Below are positions 1 through 7,601 of a stretch of 64,000 nucleotides of DNA, one piece after another. The position numbers were made by a program, and so were the translations under genes. The notes beneath the pieces are model-generated. The model searched no databases. It was given only the letters and a program-made list of their open reading frames with translations, and was not told the DNA's origin. The stretch's first letter is position 1; the number at the start of each line of letters is the position of its first letter. The DNA is taken from NCBI GenBank assembly GCA_050946375.1, contig JBMNUT010000004.1:119496-183495 (forward strand), written 5' to 3'. Origin of the DNA: UBA1794 sp050946375 (GTDB taxonomy: Bacteria; Bacteroidota; Bacteroidia; Bacteroidales; Bacteroidaceae).

Positions 1-1989
1 CGCACCGAATACTCGACCGGACTGACAGGATACATACCGGGAATCCGATTGCTCGTCATGAAAACCAAAGAATGGATCTCGGCGGTCAAGATAGAGATGC
101 ACTACAGCAAGGAAGAAATACTGACGATGTACCTGAATACGGTAGACTTCGGAAGCAACGCCTACGGCATCAAAACCGCAGCCAAGACCTATTTTAAGAC
201 CACACCGGCAGAACTCAAAACGGAGGAAGGAGCGGTTCTGGTAGGATTGCTCAAGGCCACGACCTACTACAATCCGCACATCAATCCCGAAAACAGCCTG
301 GAACGCCGCAATGTAGTGCTCCGAAACCTCTACACCCACAACGTTATTACCAAAGAGCAGTGCGACTCGCTTTGCAACCTGCCGCTGAAACTGAACTACA
401 ACGTAAGCCGTAACTACGACGGAAGCGCCCTTTATTTCCGCGAGGCCGTAGCTTCCGAGCTAAAGGCATGGTGCCAGGAAAATAACATAGACCTTTACGC
501 CGAAGGGCTGAAGATCTATACGACACTCGACTCGCGGATGCAACGCTATGCCGAAGCAGCTGTCCGCAAACAGATGAAGACTGTCCAGCGGAACTTCAAT
601 GCCCATTGGGGAAAAACCAATCCCTGGCAAGACGAACAGCACCGCGAAATTCCAGGATTCATTGAGAATCTGGCCAAAAAGACGCCGTATTATAGAATGC
701 TGCAGGCACATTTTCCCAATAATCCCGACTCGGTGGATTATTACATGAACCTGCCGCACAAAGTCAAGGTATTCGACTACGAAAAGGGGAGCATCGAACT
801 GGAGATGAGTGCCATGGACTCCATCCGTTATATGGAACGGTTCATGCACTGCGGCTTCGTTGCCATGGAGCCCGGCAGCGGACACGTAAAAGCGTGGGTA
901 GGCGACATCAGTTTCAACCATTGGAAATATGATAAAGTGACGGCCCGACGCCAACCCGGCTCGACCTTTAAACTCTTTGTCTATACCACCGCCATGAATC
1001 AGGGCTTCTCCCCTTGCGAAACACGCACGGACGAATATGCCGCATACGATGCGACCGACGAAAACGGAGAGCCCGTAAAATGGGCGCCCCACAACGCAAA
1101 TGGAGTGTACTCTGGCGCCGAAATGTCTTTGAAGACCGCCTTTGCGCGCTCCGTCAATACCGTTGCCGTAGCCCTTGCGCAGGAAGTAGGAATTGCCAAT
1201 GTAGCCCGCACAGCCCACGCCATGGGAATCCAAACGCCGCTGCAGGAGACTCCGTCGCTGGCCTTGGGAGCCTCCGACGTAAGCCTGCTGGAACTGGTCA
1301 ACTCCTATTGCACCGTAGTCAATGACGGCATGACGCACGACCCTATCCTCGTGACCCGCATCGAAGACCGCGACGGCAAAATCCTTTATGAGCAGGAGCC
1401 GCGCCAGACGCAGGCCATCCCCTACGAAAGCGCCTTCCTCATGCAGCAAATGCTCTTAGCCGGAATGAAGGAACCGGGAGGAACTTCACAAGCATTGTGG
1501 GGCTACGACCTACACAGATTCAATACGAACTTCGGCGGAAAGACCGGCACTACGTCGAACCACAGCGATGCCTGGTACGTAGGCGTTACCCGCAATCTTG
1601 TGGCCGGGGCGTGGGTCGGCGGAGAATATCGAAGCATCCACTTCCGTACCGGAGCGCTCGGCCAGGGAAGCCGCACCGCCCTTCCCGTATTCGCTTACTT
1701 CATGGAGCAGGTGCTCAAAGACCCGTCCTTAACCCAATATCGCGGAATGATTTCAGACAAGCCCAAACAGCCCATCAGCCGCGATTATAACTGCTCGAGC
1801 ATCTACATCGTAGCCGAAAAAGACTCTATTCTCGGTGACTCGACGCTGACACTTCAGCACTTAAAAGGCGTGGAGAACCTGGAAGACATACCGCTCGATC
1901 CCACAGACGAGGGAACCACTCCGGACGAATCCGAGAGCGAAAATCCTGCCAAGCGGCCGCCCATATCGCCTGTCGACCTGAGCAGATAG
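1..1989 (+). CDS. Penicillin-binding protein 1A-type bifunctional transglycosylase/transpeptidase, 5'-truncated by the window edge
   Basis: Builds peptidoglycan: polymerises lipid II through a GT51 domain and cross-links stem peptides through a class A transpeptidase domain, anchored in the inner membrane and acting in the periplasm. The frame is already open at base 1, so the start, the membrane anchor and the first GT51 motifs lie outside. The retained GT51 part shows KTKEWISAVKIE and EEILTMYLNTVDFGSNAYG. Transpeptidase motifs are in order: STFK with the serine codon at 961, SVN at 1150 and KTGT at 1540. The tail after about 1800 is acidic and proline-rich and looks unstructured. A strong hairpin follows the stop. 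The monofunctional GT51 enzyme at 47.5 kb is a second polymerase in the window. Family assignment is secure; the exact PBP1 paralogue is not. Confidence 0.95.
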   Translation, partial: RTEYSTGLTGYIPGIRLLVMKTKEWISAVKIEMHYSKEEILTMYLNTVDFGSNAYGIKTAAKTYFKTTPAELKTEEGAVLVGLLKATTYYNPHINPENSLERRNVVLRNLYTHNVITKEQCDSLCNLPLKLNYNVSRNYDGSALYFREAVASELKAWCQENNIDLYAEGLKIYTTLDSRMQRYAEAAVRKQMKTVQRNFNAHWGKTNPWQDEQHREIPGFIENLAKKTPYYRMLQAHFPNNPDSVDYYMNLPHKVKVFDYEKGSIELEMSAMDSIRYMERFMHCGFVAMEPGSGHVKAWVGDISFNHWKYDKVTARRQPGSTFKLFVYTTAMNQGFSPCETRTDEYAAYDATDENGEPVKWAPHNANGVYSGAEMSLKTAFARSVNTVAVALAQEVGIANVARTAHAMGIQTPLQETPSLALGASDVSLLELVNSYCTVVNDGMTHDPILVTRIEDRDGKILYEQEPRQTQAIPYESAFLMQQMLLAGMKEPGGTSQALWGYDLHRFNTNFGGKTGTTSNHSDAWYVGVTRNLVAGAWVGGEYRSIHFRTGALGQGSRTALPVFAYFMEQVLKDPSLTQYRGMISDKPKQPISRDYNCSSIYIVAEKDSILGDSTLTLQHLKGVENLEDIPLDPTDEGTTPDESESENPAKRPPISPVDLSR

Positions 1990-2019
1990 CGCCCGATACC
2001 TTTCCCTGTTTCAAAAACA

Positions 2020-2065
2020 AAAGCCTCCTTGAGCATCTACACACAGCTCCAAGGAGGCTTTCGTT
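2020..2065. terminator. Bidirectional terminator hairpin after the PBP gene
   Basis: AAAGCCTCCTTGAGC at 2020-2034 pairs with GCTCCAAGGAGGCTTT at 2046-2061 with one bulge. T- and A-rich flanks lie on both sides, and it sits between convergent genes. Confidence 0.8.
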
Positions 2066-2121
2066 TATTCCTTACTCAGGCATAGTCCCCATAAACGTTT
2101 CTTTCCGCCAGGGTAAAGGAG

Positions 2122-2182
2122 AAAAAGTGCCGGTACTTTTCCCGTAAAGTCACGGGGGAAAACGGGAAAAGCGCCGCAACTT
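2122..2182. repeat. Degenerate TGCA-type tandem repeat array, about 3 units
   Basis: Read on the minus strand the units are AAGTTGCGGCGCTTTTCCCG, TTTTCCCCCGTGACTTTACGGG (weak) and AAAAGTACCGGCACTTTT plus linker, about 20, 22 and 23 bp. The first unit overlaps the stop codon of the O-acetyltransferase gene. The plus-strand core AAAAGTGCCGGTACTTTT is nearly palindromic. Confidence 0.6.
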
Positions 2183-2747
2183 ACAGCTCGATACGCTTGA
2201 TGAAACGCGCCGGAACGCCACCCACAACCGTATTCTCCGGCACGTCTTTCGTCACTACTGCTCCCGCAGCTACTACCGAGTTATCGCCAATCGTCACGCC
2301 CGACAGTATGGTCGAATTGGAACCGACCCATACGTTCTTCCCGAGCACAATAGGAGCCGGATAAGTCGTCTTGCGGTCTTCCGGTTTCATGCCATGATTG
2401 AGCGTAGCAAACACTACATTATGCCCTATCTGGCAGCCATCGCCGAGCGTTACGCCGCCGTGGTCCTGAAAATGACAGCAGGCATTGATGAAAACCTGCT
2501 CCCCGATCGTTATATTCTTGCCGAAGTCCGTATAAAACGGAGGGAATACCCGAAGCGAAGCCGGCACTGTCTTCCCGAAAAGTTCAGACAACAATGCCCG
2601 TACCTCATCGGGAGTGTGATAAGCGGCATTCAACCGAAAAGTAACCCGCCGCGCCTCGTCGCTCATTTCGTCCATGAATTGCTGGATATCCGGCGTATTC
2701 AGCGCCTTACGCGTCTTGACATATTCTAAAAAGCTGTCGAGTGTCAT
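2181..2747 (-). CDS. Hexapeptide-repeat sugar O-acetyltransferase (maltose/galactoside acetyltransferase family)
   Basis: Predicted cytosolic enzyme that transfers acetyl from acetyl-CoA to a sugar hydroxyl. Its 188 residues match the usual MAT/GAT length. An N-terminal helical cap (about 1-55) precedes a left-handed beta helix built of hexapeptides such as ITIGEQ, VTLGDG, IVLGKN and VTIGDN. The motif FATLNHGM (catalytic His about residue 118) and the C-terminal AGAVVTKDVPENTVVGGVPA are typical of the maa/nodL/lacA group. The sugar acceptor cannot be deduced. It is a single gene, convergent with the PBP gene, and its stop codon lies inside a short repeat array. Confidence 0.88.
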   Translation of the reverse strand: MTLDSFLEYVKTRKALNTPDIQQFMDEMSDEARRVTFRLNAAYHTPDEVRALLSELFGKTVPASLRVFPPFYTDFGKNITIGEQVFINACCHFQDHGGVTLGDGCQIGHNVVFATLNHGMKPEDRKTTYPAPIVLGKNVWVGSNSTILSGVTIGDNSVVAAGAVVTKDVPENTVVGGVPARFIKRIEL

Positions 2748-2882
2748 ATTTTAAATTCCTGTTTGTTTACTGATAATCTATCTCATGCCCGGAAATAATA
2801 TAAAAGCAGAATTCCCCGCAATTCCGGACGAATCGCGAGGAATCCCTTATATGAAACCTGAAAAGGCTCAGCCAGTCCGGGT

Positions 2883-3893
2883 TTATTTATTCAATGCCGT
2901 AGCTACGTCCACTGCACAAGCTACCGTACAGCCTACCATCGGGTTGTTACCGATGCCGAGGAATCCCATCATCTCTACGTGTGCAGGAACAGAAGAAGAG
3001 CCTGCAAACTGAGCATCGCTGTGCATACGGCCCATAGTGTCGGTCATACCGTAAGAAGCAGGACCGGCAGCCATGTTATCGGGGTGCAGCGTACGTCCCG
3101 TACCGCCGCCCGAAGCTACAGAGAAGTAAGGCTTTCCGGCCAAAATGCGTTCCTTTTTGTACGTTCCGGCAACGGGATGCTGGAAACGAGTGGGGTTCGT
3201 AGAGTTACCCGTAATGGAAACGTCTACTCCCTCTTTCCACATGATGGCAACGCCTTCGCGAACGTCGTCAGCGCCATAGCATTTTACCTTGGCGCGCGGG
3301 CCGTTTGAGTAAGCGATTTCGCGAACTACTTTCAATTCGCCCGTGTAATAGTCAAACTGCGTCTGTACATAAGTAAAACCATTGATGCGGGAGATGATTT
3401 GGGCAGCGTCTTTTCCCAAACCGTTCAGGATGCAGCGGAGCGGTTCTTTACGTACTTTGTCAGCCTTGGCAGCGATTTTGATAGCGCCTTCAGCAGCTGC
3501 AAACGACTCGTGACCGGCCAAGAAAGCGAAGCACTTGGTTTCCTCGCGCAGCAACATGGCAGCCAGATTACCATGACCCAGACCTACCTTACGGTCATCG
3601 GCAACCGAACCCGGAATACAGAAGGACTGCAGACCGATACCGATAGCCTCAGCAGCTTCGGAAGCATTCTTGCAACCTTTTTTCAGCGCAATTGCACAGC
3701 CTACCACATAAGCCCATTTTGCATTCTCGAAGCAGATGGGTTGTGTTTCCTCACACGTCTTATAAGGATCAAGACCATATTCTTCGCAAATCTTGTTAGC
3801 CTCTTCGATGTCCTTGATGCCATTCTCGTTCAGGGCGGCAAGAATTTGTTTGATGCGACGGTCCTGGCTTTCAAATTTAACTTCTCTAATCAT
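2883..3893 (-). CDS. GGGtGRT protein, conserved family of unknown function
   Basis: The C-terminal region contains SGGGTGRTLHPDNMAAG, the signature that names the GGGtGRT family found in Bacteroidales and Clostridia; no activity is established for it. The 336-residue chain looks soluble. Several cysteines (in AVKCYG-like and GCTVACAVD contexts) and glycine-rich turns near the C-terminus could bind a ligand, but this is inference. The longest open frame starts at 3932, but a strong AAGGAGG lies just upstream of the ATG at 3893, and the earlier start would overlap the preceding gene, so 3893 is preferred. It lies 19 bp downstream of a NifU-like scaffold gene and is almost certainly cotranscribed with it. 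Confidence 0.85.
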   Translation of the reverse strand: MIREVKFESQDRRIKQILAALNENGIKDIEEANKICEEYGLDPYKTCEETQPICFENAKWAYVVGCAIALKKGCKNASEAAEAIGIGLQSFCIPGSVADDRKVGLGHGNLAAMLLREETKCFAFLAGHESFAAAEGAIKIAAKADKVRKEPLRCILNGLGKDAAQIISRINGFTYVQTQFDYYTGELKVVREIAYSNGPRAKVKCYGADDVREGVAIMWKEGVDVSITGNSTNPTRFQHPVAGTYKKERILAGKPYFSVASGGGTGRTLHPDNMAAGPASYGMTDTMGRMHSDAQFAGSSSVPAHVEMMGFLGIGNNPMVGCTVACAVDVATALNK

Positions 3894-3912
3894 GTGTTCT
3901 TCCTCCTTATTT

Positions 3913-4614
3913 CTATTCGTGACGTGGATCAATATGTTTAACAGCTCCCTGTTCGGCGGTAAAGCGGCCGTATGTTCCCGTAACCTTCTTCAAGGCTTCG
4001 TTGGCATCCGTGCCCTTTTTGATTTCTTCCATGAATTTCCCGAGATGAACGAACTCGTATCCGCAAATCTCATCGTTCTCATCCAGAGCAATGGTCTTGA
4101 TGTATCCTTCAGCCATTTCCAGGTAACGCGAACCTTTTGCAAGCGTTCCGTACAGCGTACCTACCTGGCTGCGCAAACCCTTGCCCAGGTCTTCCAAGCC
4201 GGCGCCGATCATCAGACCGCCCTCGGAGAAGGCAGACTGAGTACGGCCGTAGACTATTTGCAAGAACAGCTCGCGCATTGCCGTATTGATGGCGTCGCAT
4301 ACCAAATCGGTATTCAGGGCTTCCAGAATAGTCTTGCCCGGAAGGATTTCGCTCGCCATGGCTGCAGAGTGAGTCATGCCGGAGCAACCGATCGTCTCCA
4401 CGAGAGCTTCCTGAATTACGCCTTCCTTTACGTTAAGAGTCAGCTTGCATGCGCCCTGCTGCGGTGCACACCAGCCAATTCCGTGCGTCAGTCCGGAAAT
4501 ATCCTTGATTTCTTTTGCTTTTACCCACTTGCCTTCTTCGGGAATGGGGGCCGGACCATGATTGGGGCCTTTCTTAACCACACACATGTGTTCCACTTCT
4601 TGTGAATAAGTCAT
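3913..4614 (-). CDS. NifU/IscU-like iron-sulfur cluster assembly scaffold-type protein
   Basis: A 233-residue soluble protein with the IscU-like pattern ETIGCSGMTHSAAMASEIL, an early HGIGWCAPQQGACKL and a later cysteine in TDLVCDAINTAM. This cysteine spacing is what suggests Fe-S scaffold ancestry. It is longer than IscU, and no cysteine desulfurase lies nearby, so a role in general Fe-S assembly is not shown. It is the first gene of a two-gene unit with the GGGtGRT protein, with a TATCTTTG box at 4695-4702 about 80 bp upstream. The pairing suggests the GGGtGRT protein is a client or partner. Confidence 0.78.
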   Translation of the reverse strand: MTYSQEVEHMCVVKKGPNHGPAPIPEEGKWVKAKEIKDISGLTHGIGWCAPQQGACKLTLNVKEGVIQEALVETIGCSGMTHSAAMASEILPGKTILEALNTDLVCDAINTAMRELFLQIVYGRTQSAFSEGGLMIGAGLEDLGKGLRSQVGTLYGTLAKGSRYLEMAEGYIKTIALDENDEICGYEFVHLGKFMEEIKKGTDANEALKKVTGTYGRFTAEQGAVKHIDPRHE

Positions 4615-4694
4615 AACTTTTGGATTTATGGGTTTGAGTTAGTATTTTAGATGCCTAAGCAATCTGTTTAGTCTTGTCAGTATGAAAAGTCGTG

Positions 4695-4702
4695 CAAAGA
4701 TA
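4695..4702 (-). promoter_or_regulatory. -7 box TATCTTTG for the scaffold/GGGtGRT unit
   Basis: Exact match to the Bacteroidetes -7 consensus TAnnTTTG on the minus strand, about 80 bp before the ATG at 4614. Confidence 0.6.
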
Positions 4703-4736
4703 GTTTTTTCCCGCATAGGGCACAAGAACTTGCGTC

Positions 4737-4892
4737 AAAAAATAGTCGGTTTCAGGCCGAAAAATGCAGTACCCTCCCCCAAAATGATACAATACTTTTT
4801 CCGGAAGCCTCCCGGCCTTTCGGCAGAAGCCTTGCAGGTTTTCCCAAAAAGCCTTGCAGGTTTTCGGAAATAGATGCAAGACTTTTTTCCCG
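4737..4892. repeat. Longest TGCA-type tandem repeat array, about 7 units
   Basis: Plus-strand parse: units starting AAAAATAGTCGG, AAAAATGCAGTACC, AAAATGATACAATAC, AAGCCTCCCGGCC, AGAAGCCTTGCAGG, AAAAAGCCTTGCAGG and AAATAGATGCAAGAC, each 20-25 bp and ending in a CCG, CCC or CGG linker. The array fills the gap between the divergent promoters at 4695-4702 and 4935-4942. Apart from those promoters I see nothing else in the 336-bp gap. Confidence 0.8.
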
Positions 4893-4934
4893 CACACGGG
4901 CAACGCTTTTCTTCCGCATTAGGCACAAAAGAGT

Positions 4935-4942
4935 TACCTTTG
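4935..4942 (+). promoter_or_regulatory. -7 box TACCTTTG just before the GldF-GldG gene
   Basis: The box ends only 8 bp before the ATG at 4951, so transcription would begin at or within a base or two of the start codon. This suggests a leaderless mRNA. Confidence 0.6.
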
Positions 4943-4950
4943 CCCCACTT

Positions 4951-7416
4951 ATGAAACCGAACGCACACGCGCTTTTCAAGAAAGAATTGGAGTCGCTCCT
5001 CATCGCATCGGGGGGATGGGTGGCTCTGCTGCTGTGGATTGTGGGCAACGGCTGCATGCTGTGGATTTTCAACGGCACATATAATCTGCTCGACGGGGGA
5101 AGCGCCACACTCCGTCCCTTCTTTCAGCTGGCCCCCCTGCTCCTGCTCCTGTTAGTCCCCGCTTTCACCATGCGTTCCTATGCCGAAGAGCGGCGAAGCG
5201 GGACATGGGAACTGCTGAACACCCACCCCGTCTCACCTCTGCTCATACTGGCAGGAAAATTCCGGGCTGCCTTCTGCTTCTGCTGCTACCTACTTTTATA
5301 TAGCCTCCCCCAGCTGTTCATCGTTTATTCGCTCTCCACGCGAGGCATCGACGCCGGAGAAGTGGCAGGCGGCTATGCGGGACTGCTCCTGCTCTGCGCC
5401 GCTTTCTGCAGCATCGGGCTGTTTGCTTCCTCGTGCACGAAGAACGCTGCCACGGCCTACCTGGCCGGACTGGCATTGTGCTTCGTGTTCTACTTCGGCT
5501 GTGCCCTCCTTGCTTCGCTCTTCTCCTCGGGAGCCTTGCACGAAGCCTGGGAGTCGGTTGGAATGCAAGCCCGCTACGAACCGATGACGCGGGGCATGCT
5601 CACTTCCGACGCTTGCATTTATTTCCTTTCCCTGACTCTTCTTTTTCTGGCCCTTACCCTGATTCAGACCAACCGGGGCGACAAACGCCTGAAGCGGTGG
5701 CTCCCCTGGGGCATAGCCGCCCTCGTCGTGCTGAACCTGCTGACCACCCGTTTCAGCTTCCGCTGGGACCTGACCGCCGACAAGCGGCACACGCTTTCCG
5801 CTACGACGCAGGAATTGCTCAAATCGCTGCCCCGCCCCATCGAAGTCACGCTTTATCTGAACGGAAAGCTAAACCCGCAATTCCACTCGCTGCGCAGCGC
5901 GACTATCGACCTGCTGACGGAAATGGCCAACTATACGCCGCACGGGATAAAACTGACACTCGAAGACCCCAACCTGCAGGTGGCCAATTCTCCACAAGGA
6001 GCCGCACTGCTCGCAAAACTGGAGCAACGCGGCATCACCCCCCTTTCCGTAAACGAGCGCGACATACAGAACGGACAGACCATTGCGCAAATCGTTTTCC
6101 CCTGGGCAGAGGTCGTTTATGAAAACGATACGCTGCCCGTGCCGCTCCTGCGAAGAGATGTGCTGAAAAGCGCCAGCGAAGTGCTCCACCAGTCCAAGGC
6201 CGAACTGGAATACGGCTTCTCCGACGCGCTGAGAATACTGTCGATTGACGAGCCCGACCGGATTGCTTTTGTCGAAGGCCATGGAGAAATGGGCGAACCC
6301 GAGCTTTACCAGGCCTACAATGCCCTGAGCCGCTACTTCCAGGTAGAGCGCGGTCCGCTGCAAGGAAGCGTCGATTTGCTCACGCCCTACAAGGCACTCA
6401 TCATAGCCGCTCCGCAGAAGCCTTTCACCGAAGCCGAGAAGTTCATGCTCGACCAGTATCTCATGCAGGGCGGAAGCATACTTCTTTTTGCCAACGGTGC
6501 CGAGTTTCAGGAAGAACTGTTCGACGCGACCGGCAGTTCTCCCACAGCCAAACGGGAACTGAACCTGGACGACCTGCTGTTCCACTACGGCCTTCGCATC
6601 GAGCCCGCCCTGCTTCAGGACATGCAATGTACGCCCATCGAGCTGGCCTCTACCGTCGACCACTCCACAACCACGCTGCCCTGGTTTTTCGCCCCCCTGC
6701 TTTTGCCGACTTCCCACCCCATCACGGCACAAATAGCCCCCTTGAAGTCAGAATACGTAAGCCCCATCACGCTGCTTCCCGCCGCAGAAGGCACCAGACA
6801 GCACGTATTGCTCACCACGTCGGCCAACAGCCATACGCTCCAAGTGCCGGAACAAGTATCGCTCCGCTACGTCGAAATGCCCGCCACGACACACTATTTC
6901 CACGAAAAGCCCCAAGTGGCTGCCGCCCTCGTCGAAGGCAGCTTCACCTCAGCCTGGCAACATCGCCCCCTGCCCGACGGCACCCAGCCGAGCCAGACAG
7001 GGCGCCTCGACAAGACCCTGCCGGGGAAAACGGCACGACTCATAGTAGCCTCATCCGGAAGCCTCATCCGCGGCGAATGGAAAGGAAGCGGTTACAGCGC
7101 CTACCCCTTGCCCTTAGGCTACGAACCGGCCAGCAAGACGACACTGGGCAATGAAGATTTTCTGATTCAGTGCATGACTTACCTCACCCACCAGGAGCAA
7201 TGGCTCACCCTGCGCGGACGAACGCTCATACAGCGCCCCCTCAGTCCGGCCGCCACGACGGAACAACGCCCGCTCTGGCAAGCTGCGGCCACCGGAATCC
7301 CCCTGCTCCTGCTCATTGTGCACCGCACCGCTTTCGCTTTCCTCCGCCGGCGCAGCATAAAATGTCTCGGAGCAAAATGGCAGAAAGCAGGGAACAACAG
7401 GCAAGAAGGGCAATGA
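4951..7416 (+). CDS. GldF-GldG fusion: ABC-2 permease plus auxiliary domain of a gliding-type ABC exporter
   Basis: Residues 1 to about 245 form an ABC-2 permease like GldF: KKELESLL start, about six hydrophobic helices, and the MRSYAEERRSGTWELL loop with NTHPVSP seen in this family. A further helix (about 245-262) leads into a GldG-like extracytoplasmic region (FRWDLTADKRHTLSATTQEL onwards), ending in a last helix near 765-785. The two parts are separate genes in Flavobacterium. The ATPase GldA is not in the window. Its function in non-gliding gut Bacteroidales is unclear; envelope export or assembly is a guess. The start codon sits 8 bp after a -7 box. Confidence 0.85.
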   Translation: MKPNAHALFKKELESLLIASGGWVALLLWIVGNGCMLWIFNGTYNLLDGGSATLRPFFQLAPLLLLLLVPAFTMRSYAEERRSGTWELLNTHPVSPLLILAGKFRAAFCFCCYLLLYSLPQLFIVYSLSTRGIDAGEVAGGYAGLLLLCAAFCSIGLFASSCTKNAATAYLAGLALCFVFYFGCALLASLFSSGALHEAWESVGMQARYEPMTRGMLTSDACIYFLSLTLLFLALTLIQTNRGDKRLKRWLPWGIAALVVLNLLTTRFSFRWDLTADKRHTLSATTQELLKSLPRPIEVTLYLNGKLNPQFHSLRSATIDLLTEMANYTPHGIKLTLEDPNLQVANSPQGAALLAKLEQRGITPLSVNERDIQNGQTIAQIVFPWAEVVYENDTLPVPLLRRDVLKSASEVLHQSKAELEYGFSDALRILSIDEPDRIAFVEGHGEMGEPELYQAYNALSRYFQVERGPLQGSVDLLTPYKALIIAAPQKPFTEAEKFMLDQYLMQGGSILLFANGAEFQEELFDATGSSPTAKRELNLDDLLFHYGLRIEPALLQDMQCTPIELASTVDHSTTTLPWFFAPLLLPTSHPITAQIAPLKSEYVSPITLLPAAEGTRQHVLLTTSANSHTLQVPEQVSLRYVEMPATTHYFHEKPQVAAALVEGSFTSAWQHRPLPDGTQPSQTGRLDKTLPGKTARLIVASSGSLIRGEWKGSGYSAYPLPLGYEPASKTTLGNEDFLIQCMTYLTHQEQWLTLRGRTLIQRPLSPAATTEQRPLWQAAATGIPLLLLIVHRTAFAFLRRRSIKCLGAKWQKAGNNRQEGQ

Positions 7417-7461
7417 GACGGAGTAATGCACCTGCCTATTGGGAGATATATATTTTATAGT

Positions 7462-7469
7462 TATCTTTG
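7462..7469 (+). promoter_or_regulatory. -7 box TATCTTTG for uvrB
   Basis: Exact TAnnTTTG match. Transcription should begin near 7476, leaving a leader of about 125 nt before the uvrB ATG that contains a repeat array. Confidence 0.6.
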
Positions 7470-7475
7470 CCTCCT

Positions 7476-7557
7476 CCAAGACTTCTTCCGGAAAGCCCTG
7501 CCCCTTTCGGCCAAAAGTGCGGGCACTTATACCCAAAAGCCCAACCACTTTCACTCC
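7476..7557. repeat. TGCA-type tandem repeat array in the uvrB leader, about 4 units
   Basis: Units begin CCAAGACTTCTTCCGG (partial), AAAGCCCTGCCCCTTTCGGCC-like, AAAAGTGCGGGCACTTATA and AAAAGCCCAACCACTTTC, about 21-23 bp apart. The core AAAAGTGCGGGCACTT can fold back on itself in RNA. Confidence 0.7.
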
Positions 7558-7601
7558 TGACCGGCAAGGCGCGGAAAGAAGAACAAGGAGATATTTACAC
7601 C

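Noticed and set aside
460..1449. 329-codon open frame antisense to the PBP gene
   Set aside because: Overlaps the transpeptidase motifs of a real gene and shows no domain.
4737..4892. CRISPR array
   Set aside because: The units are contiguous, degenerate and about 22 bp without unique spacers, and there are no cas genes.
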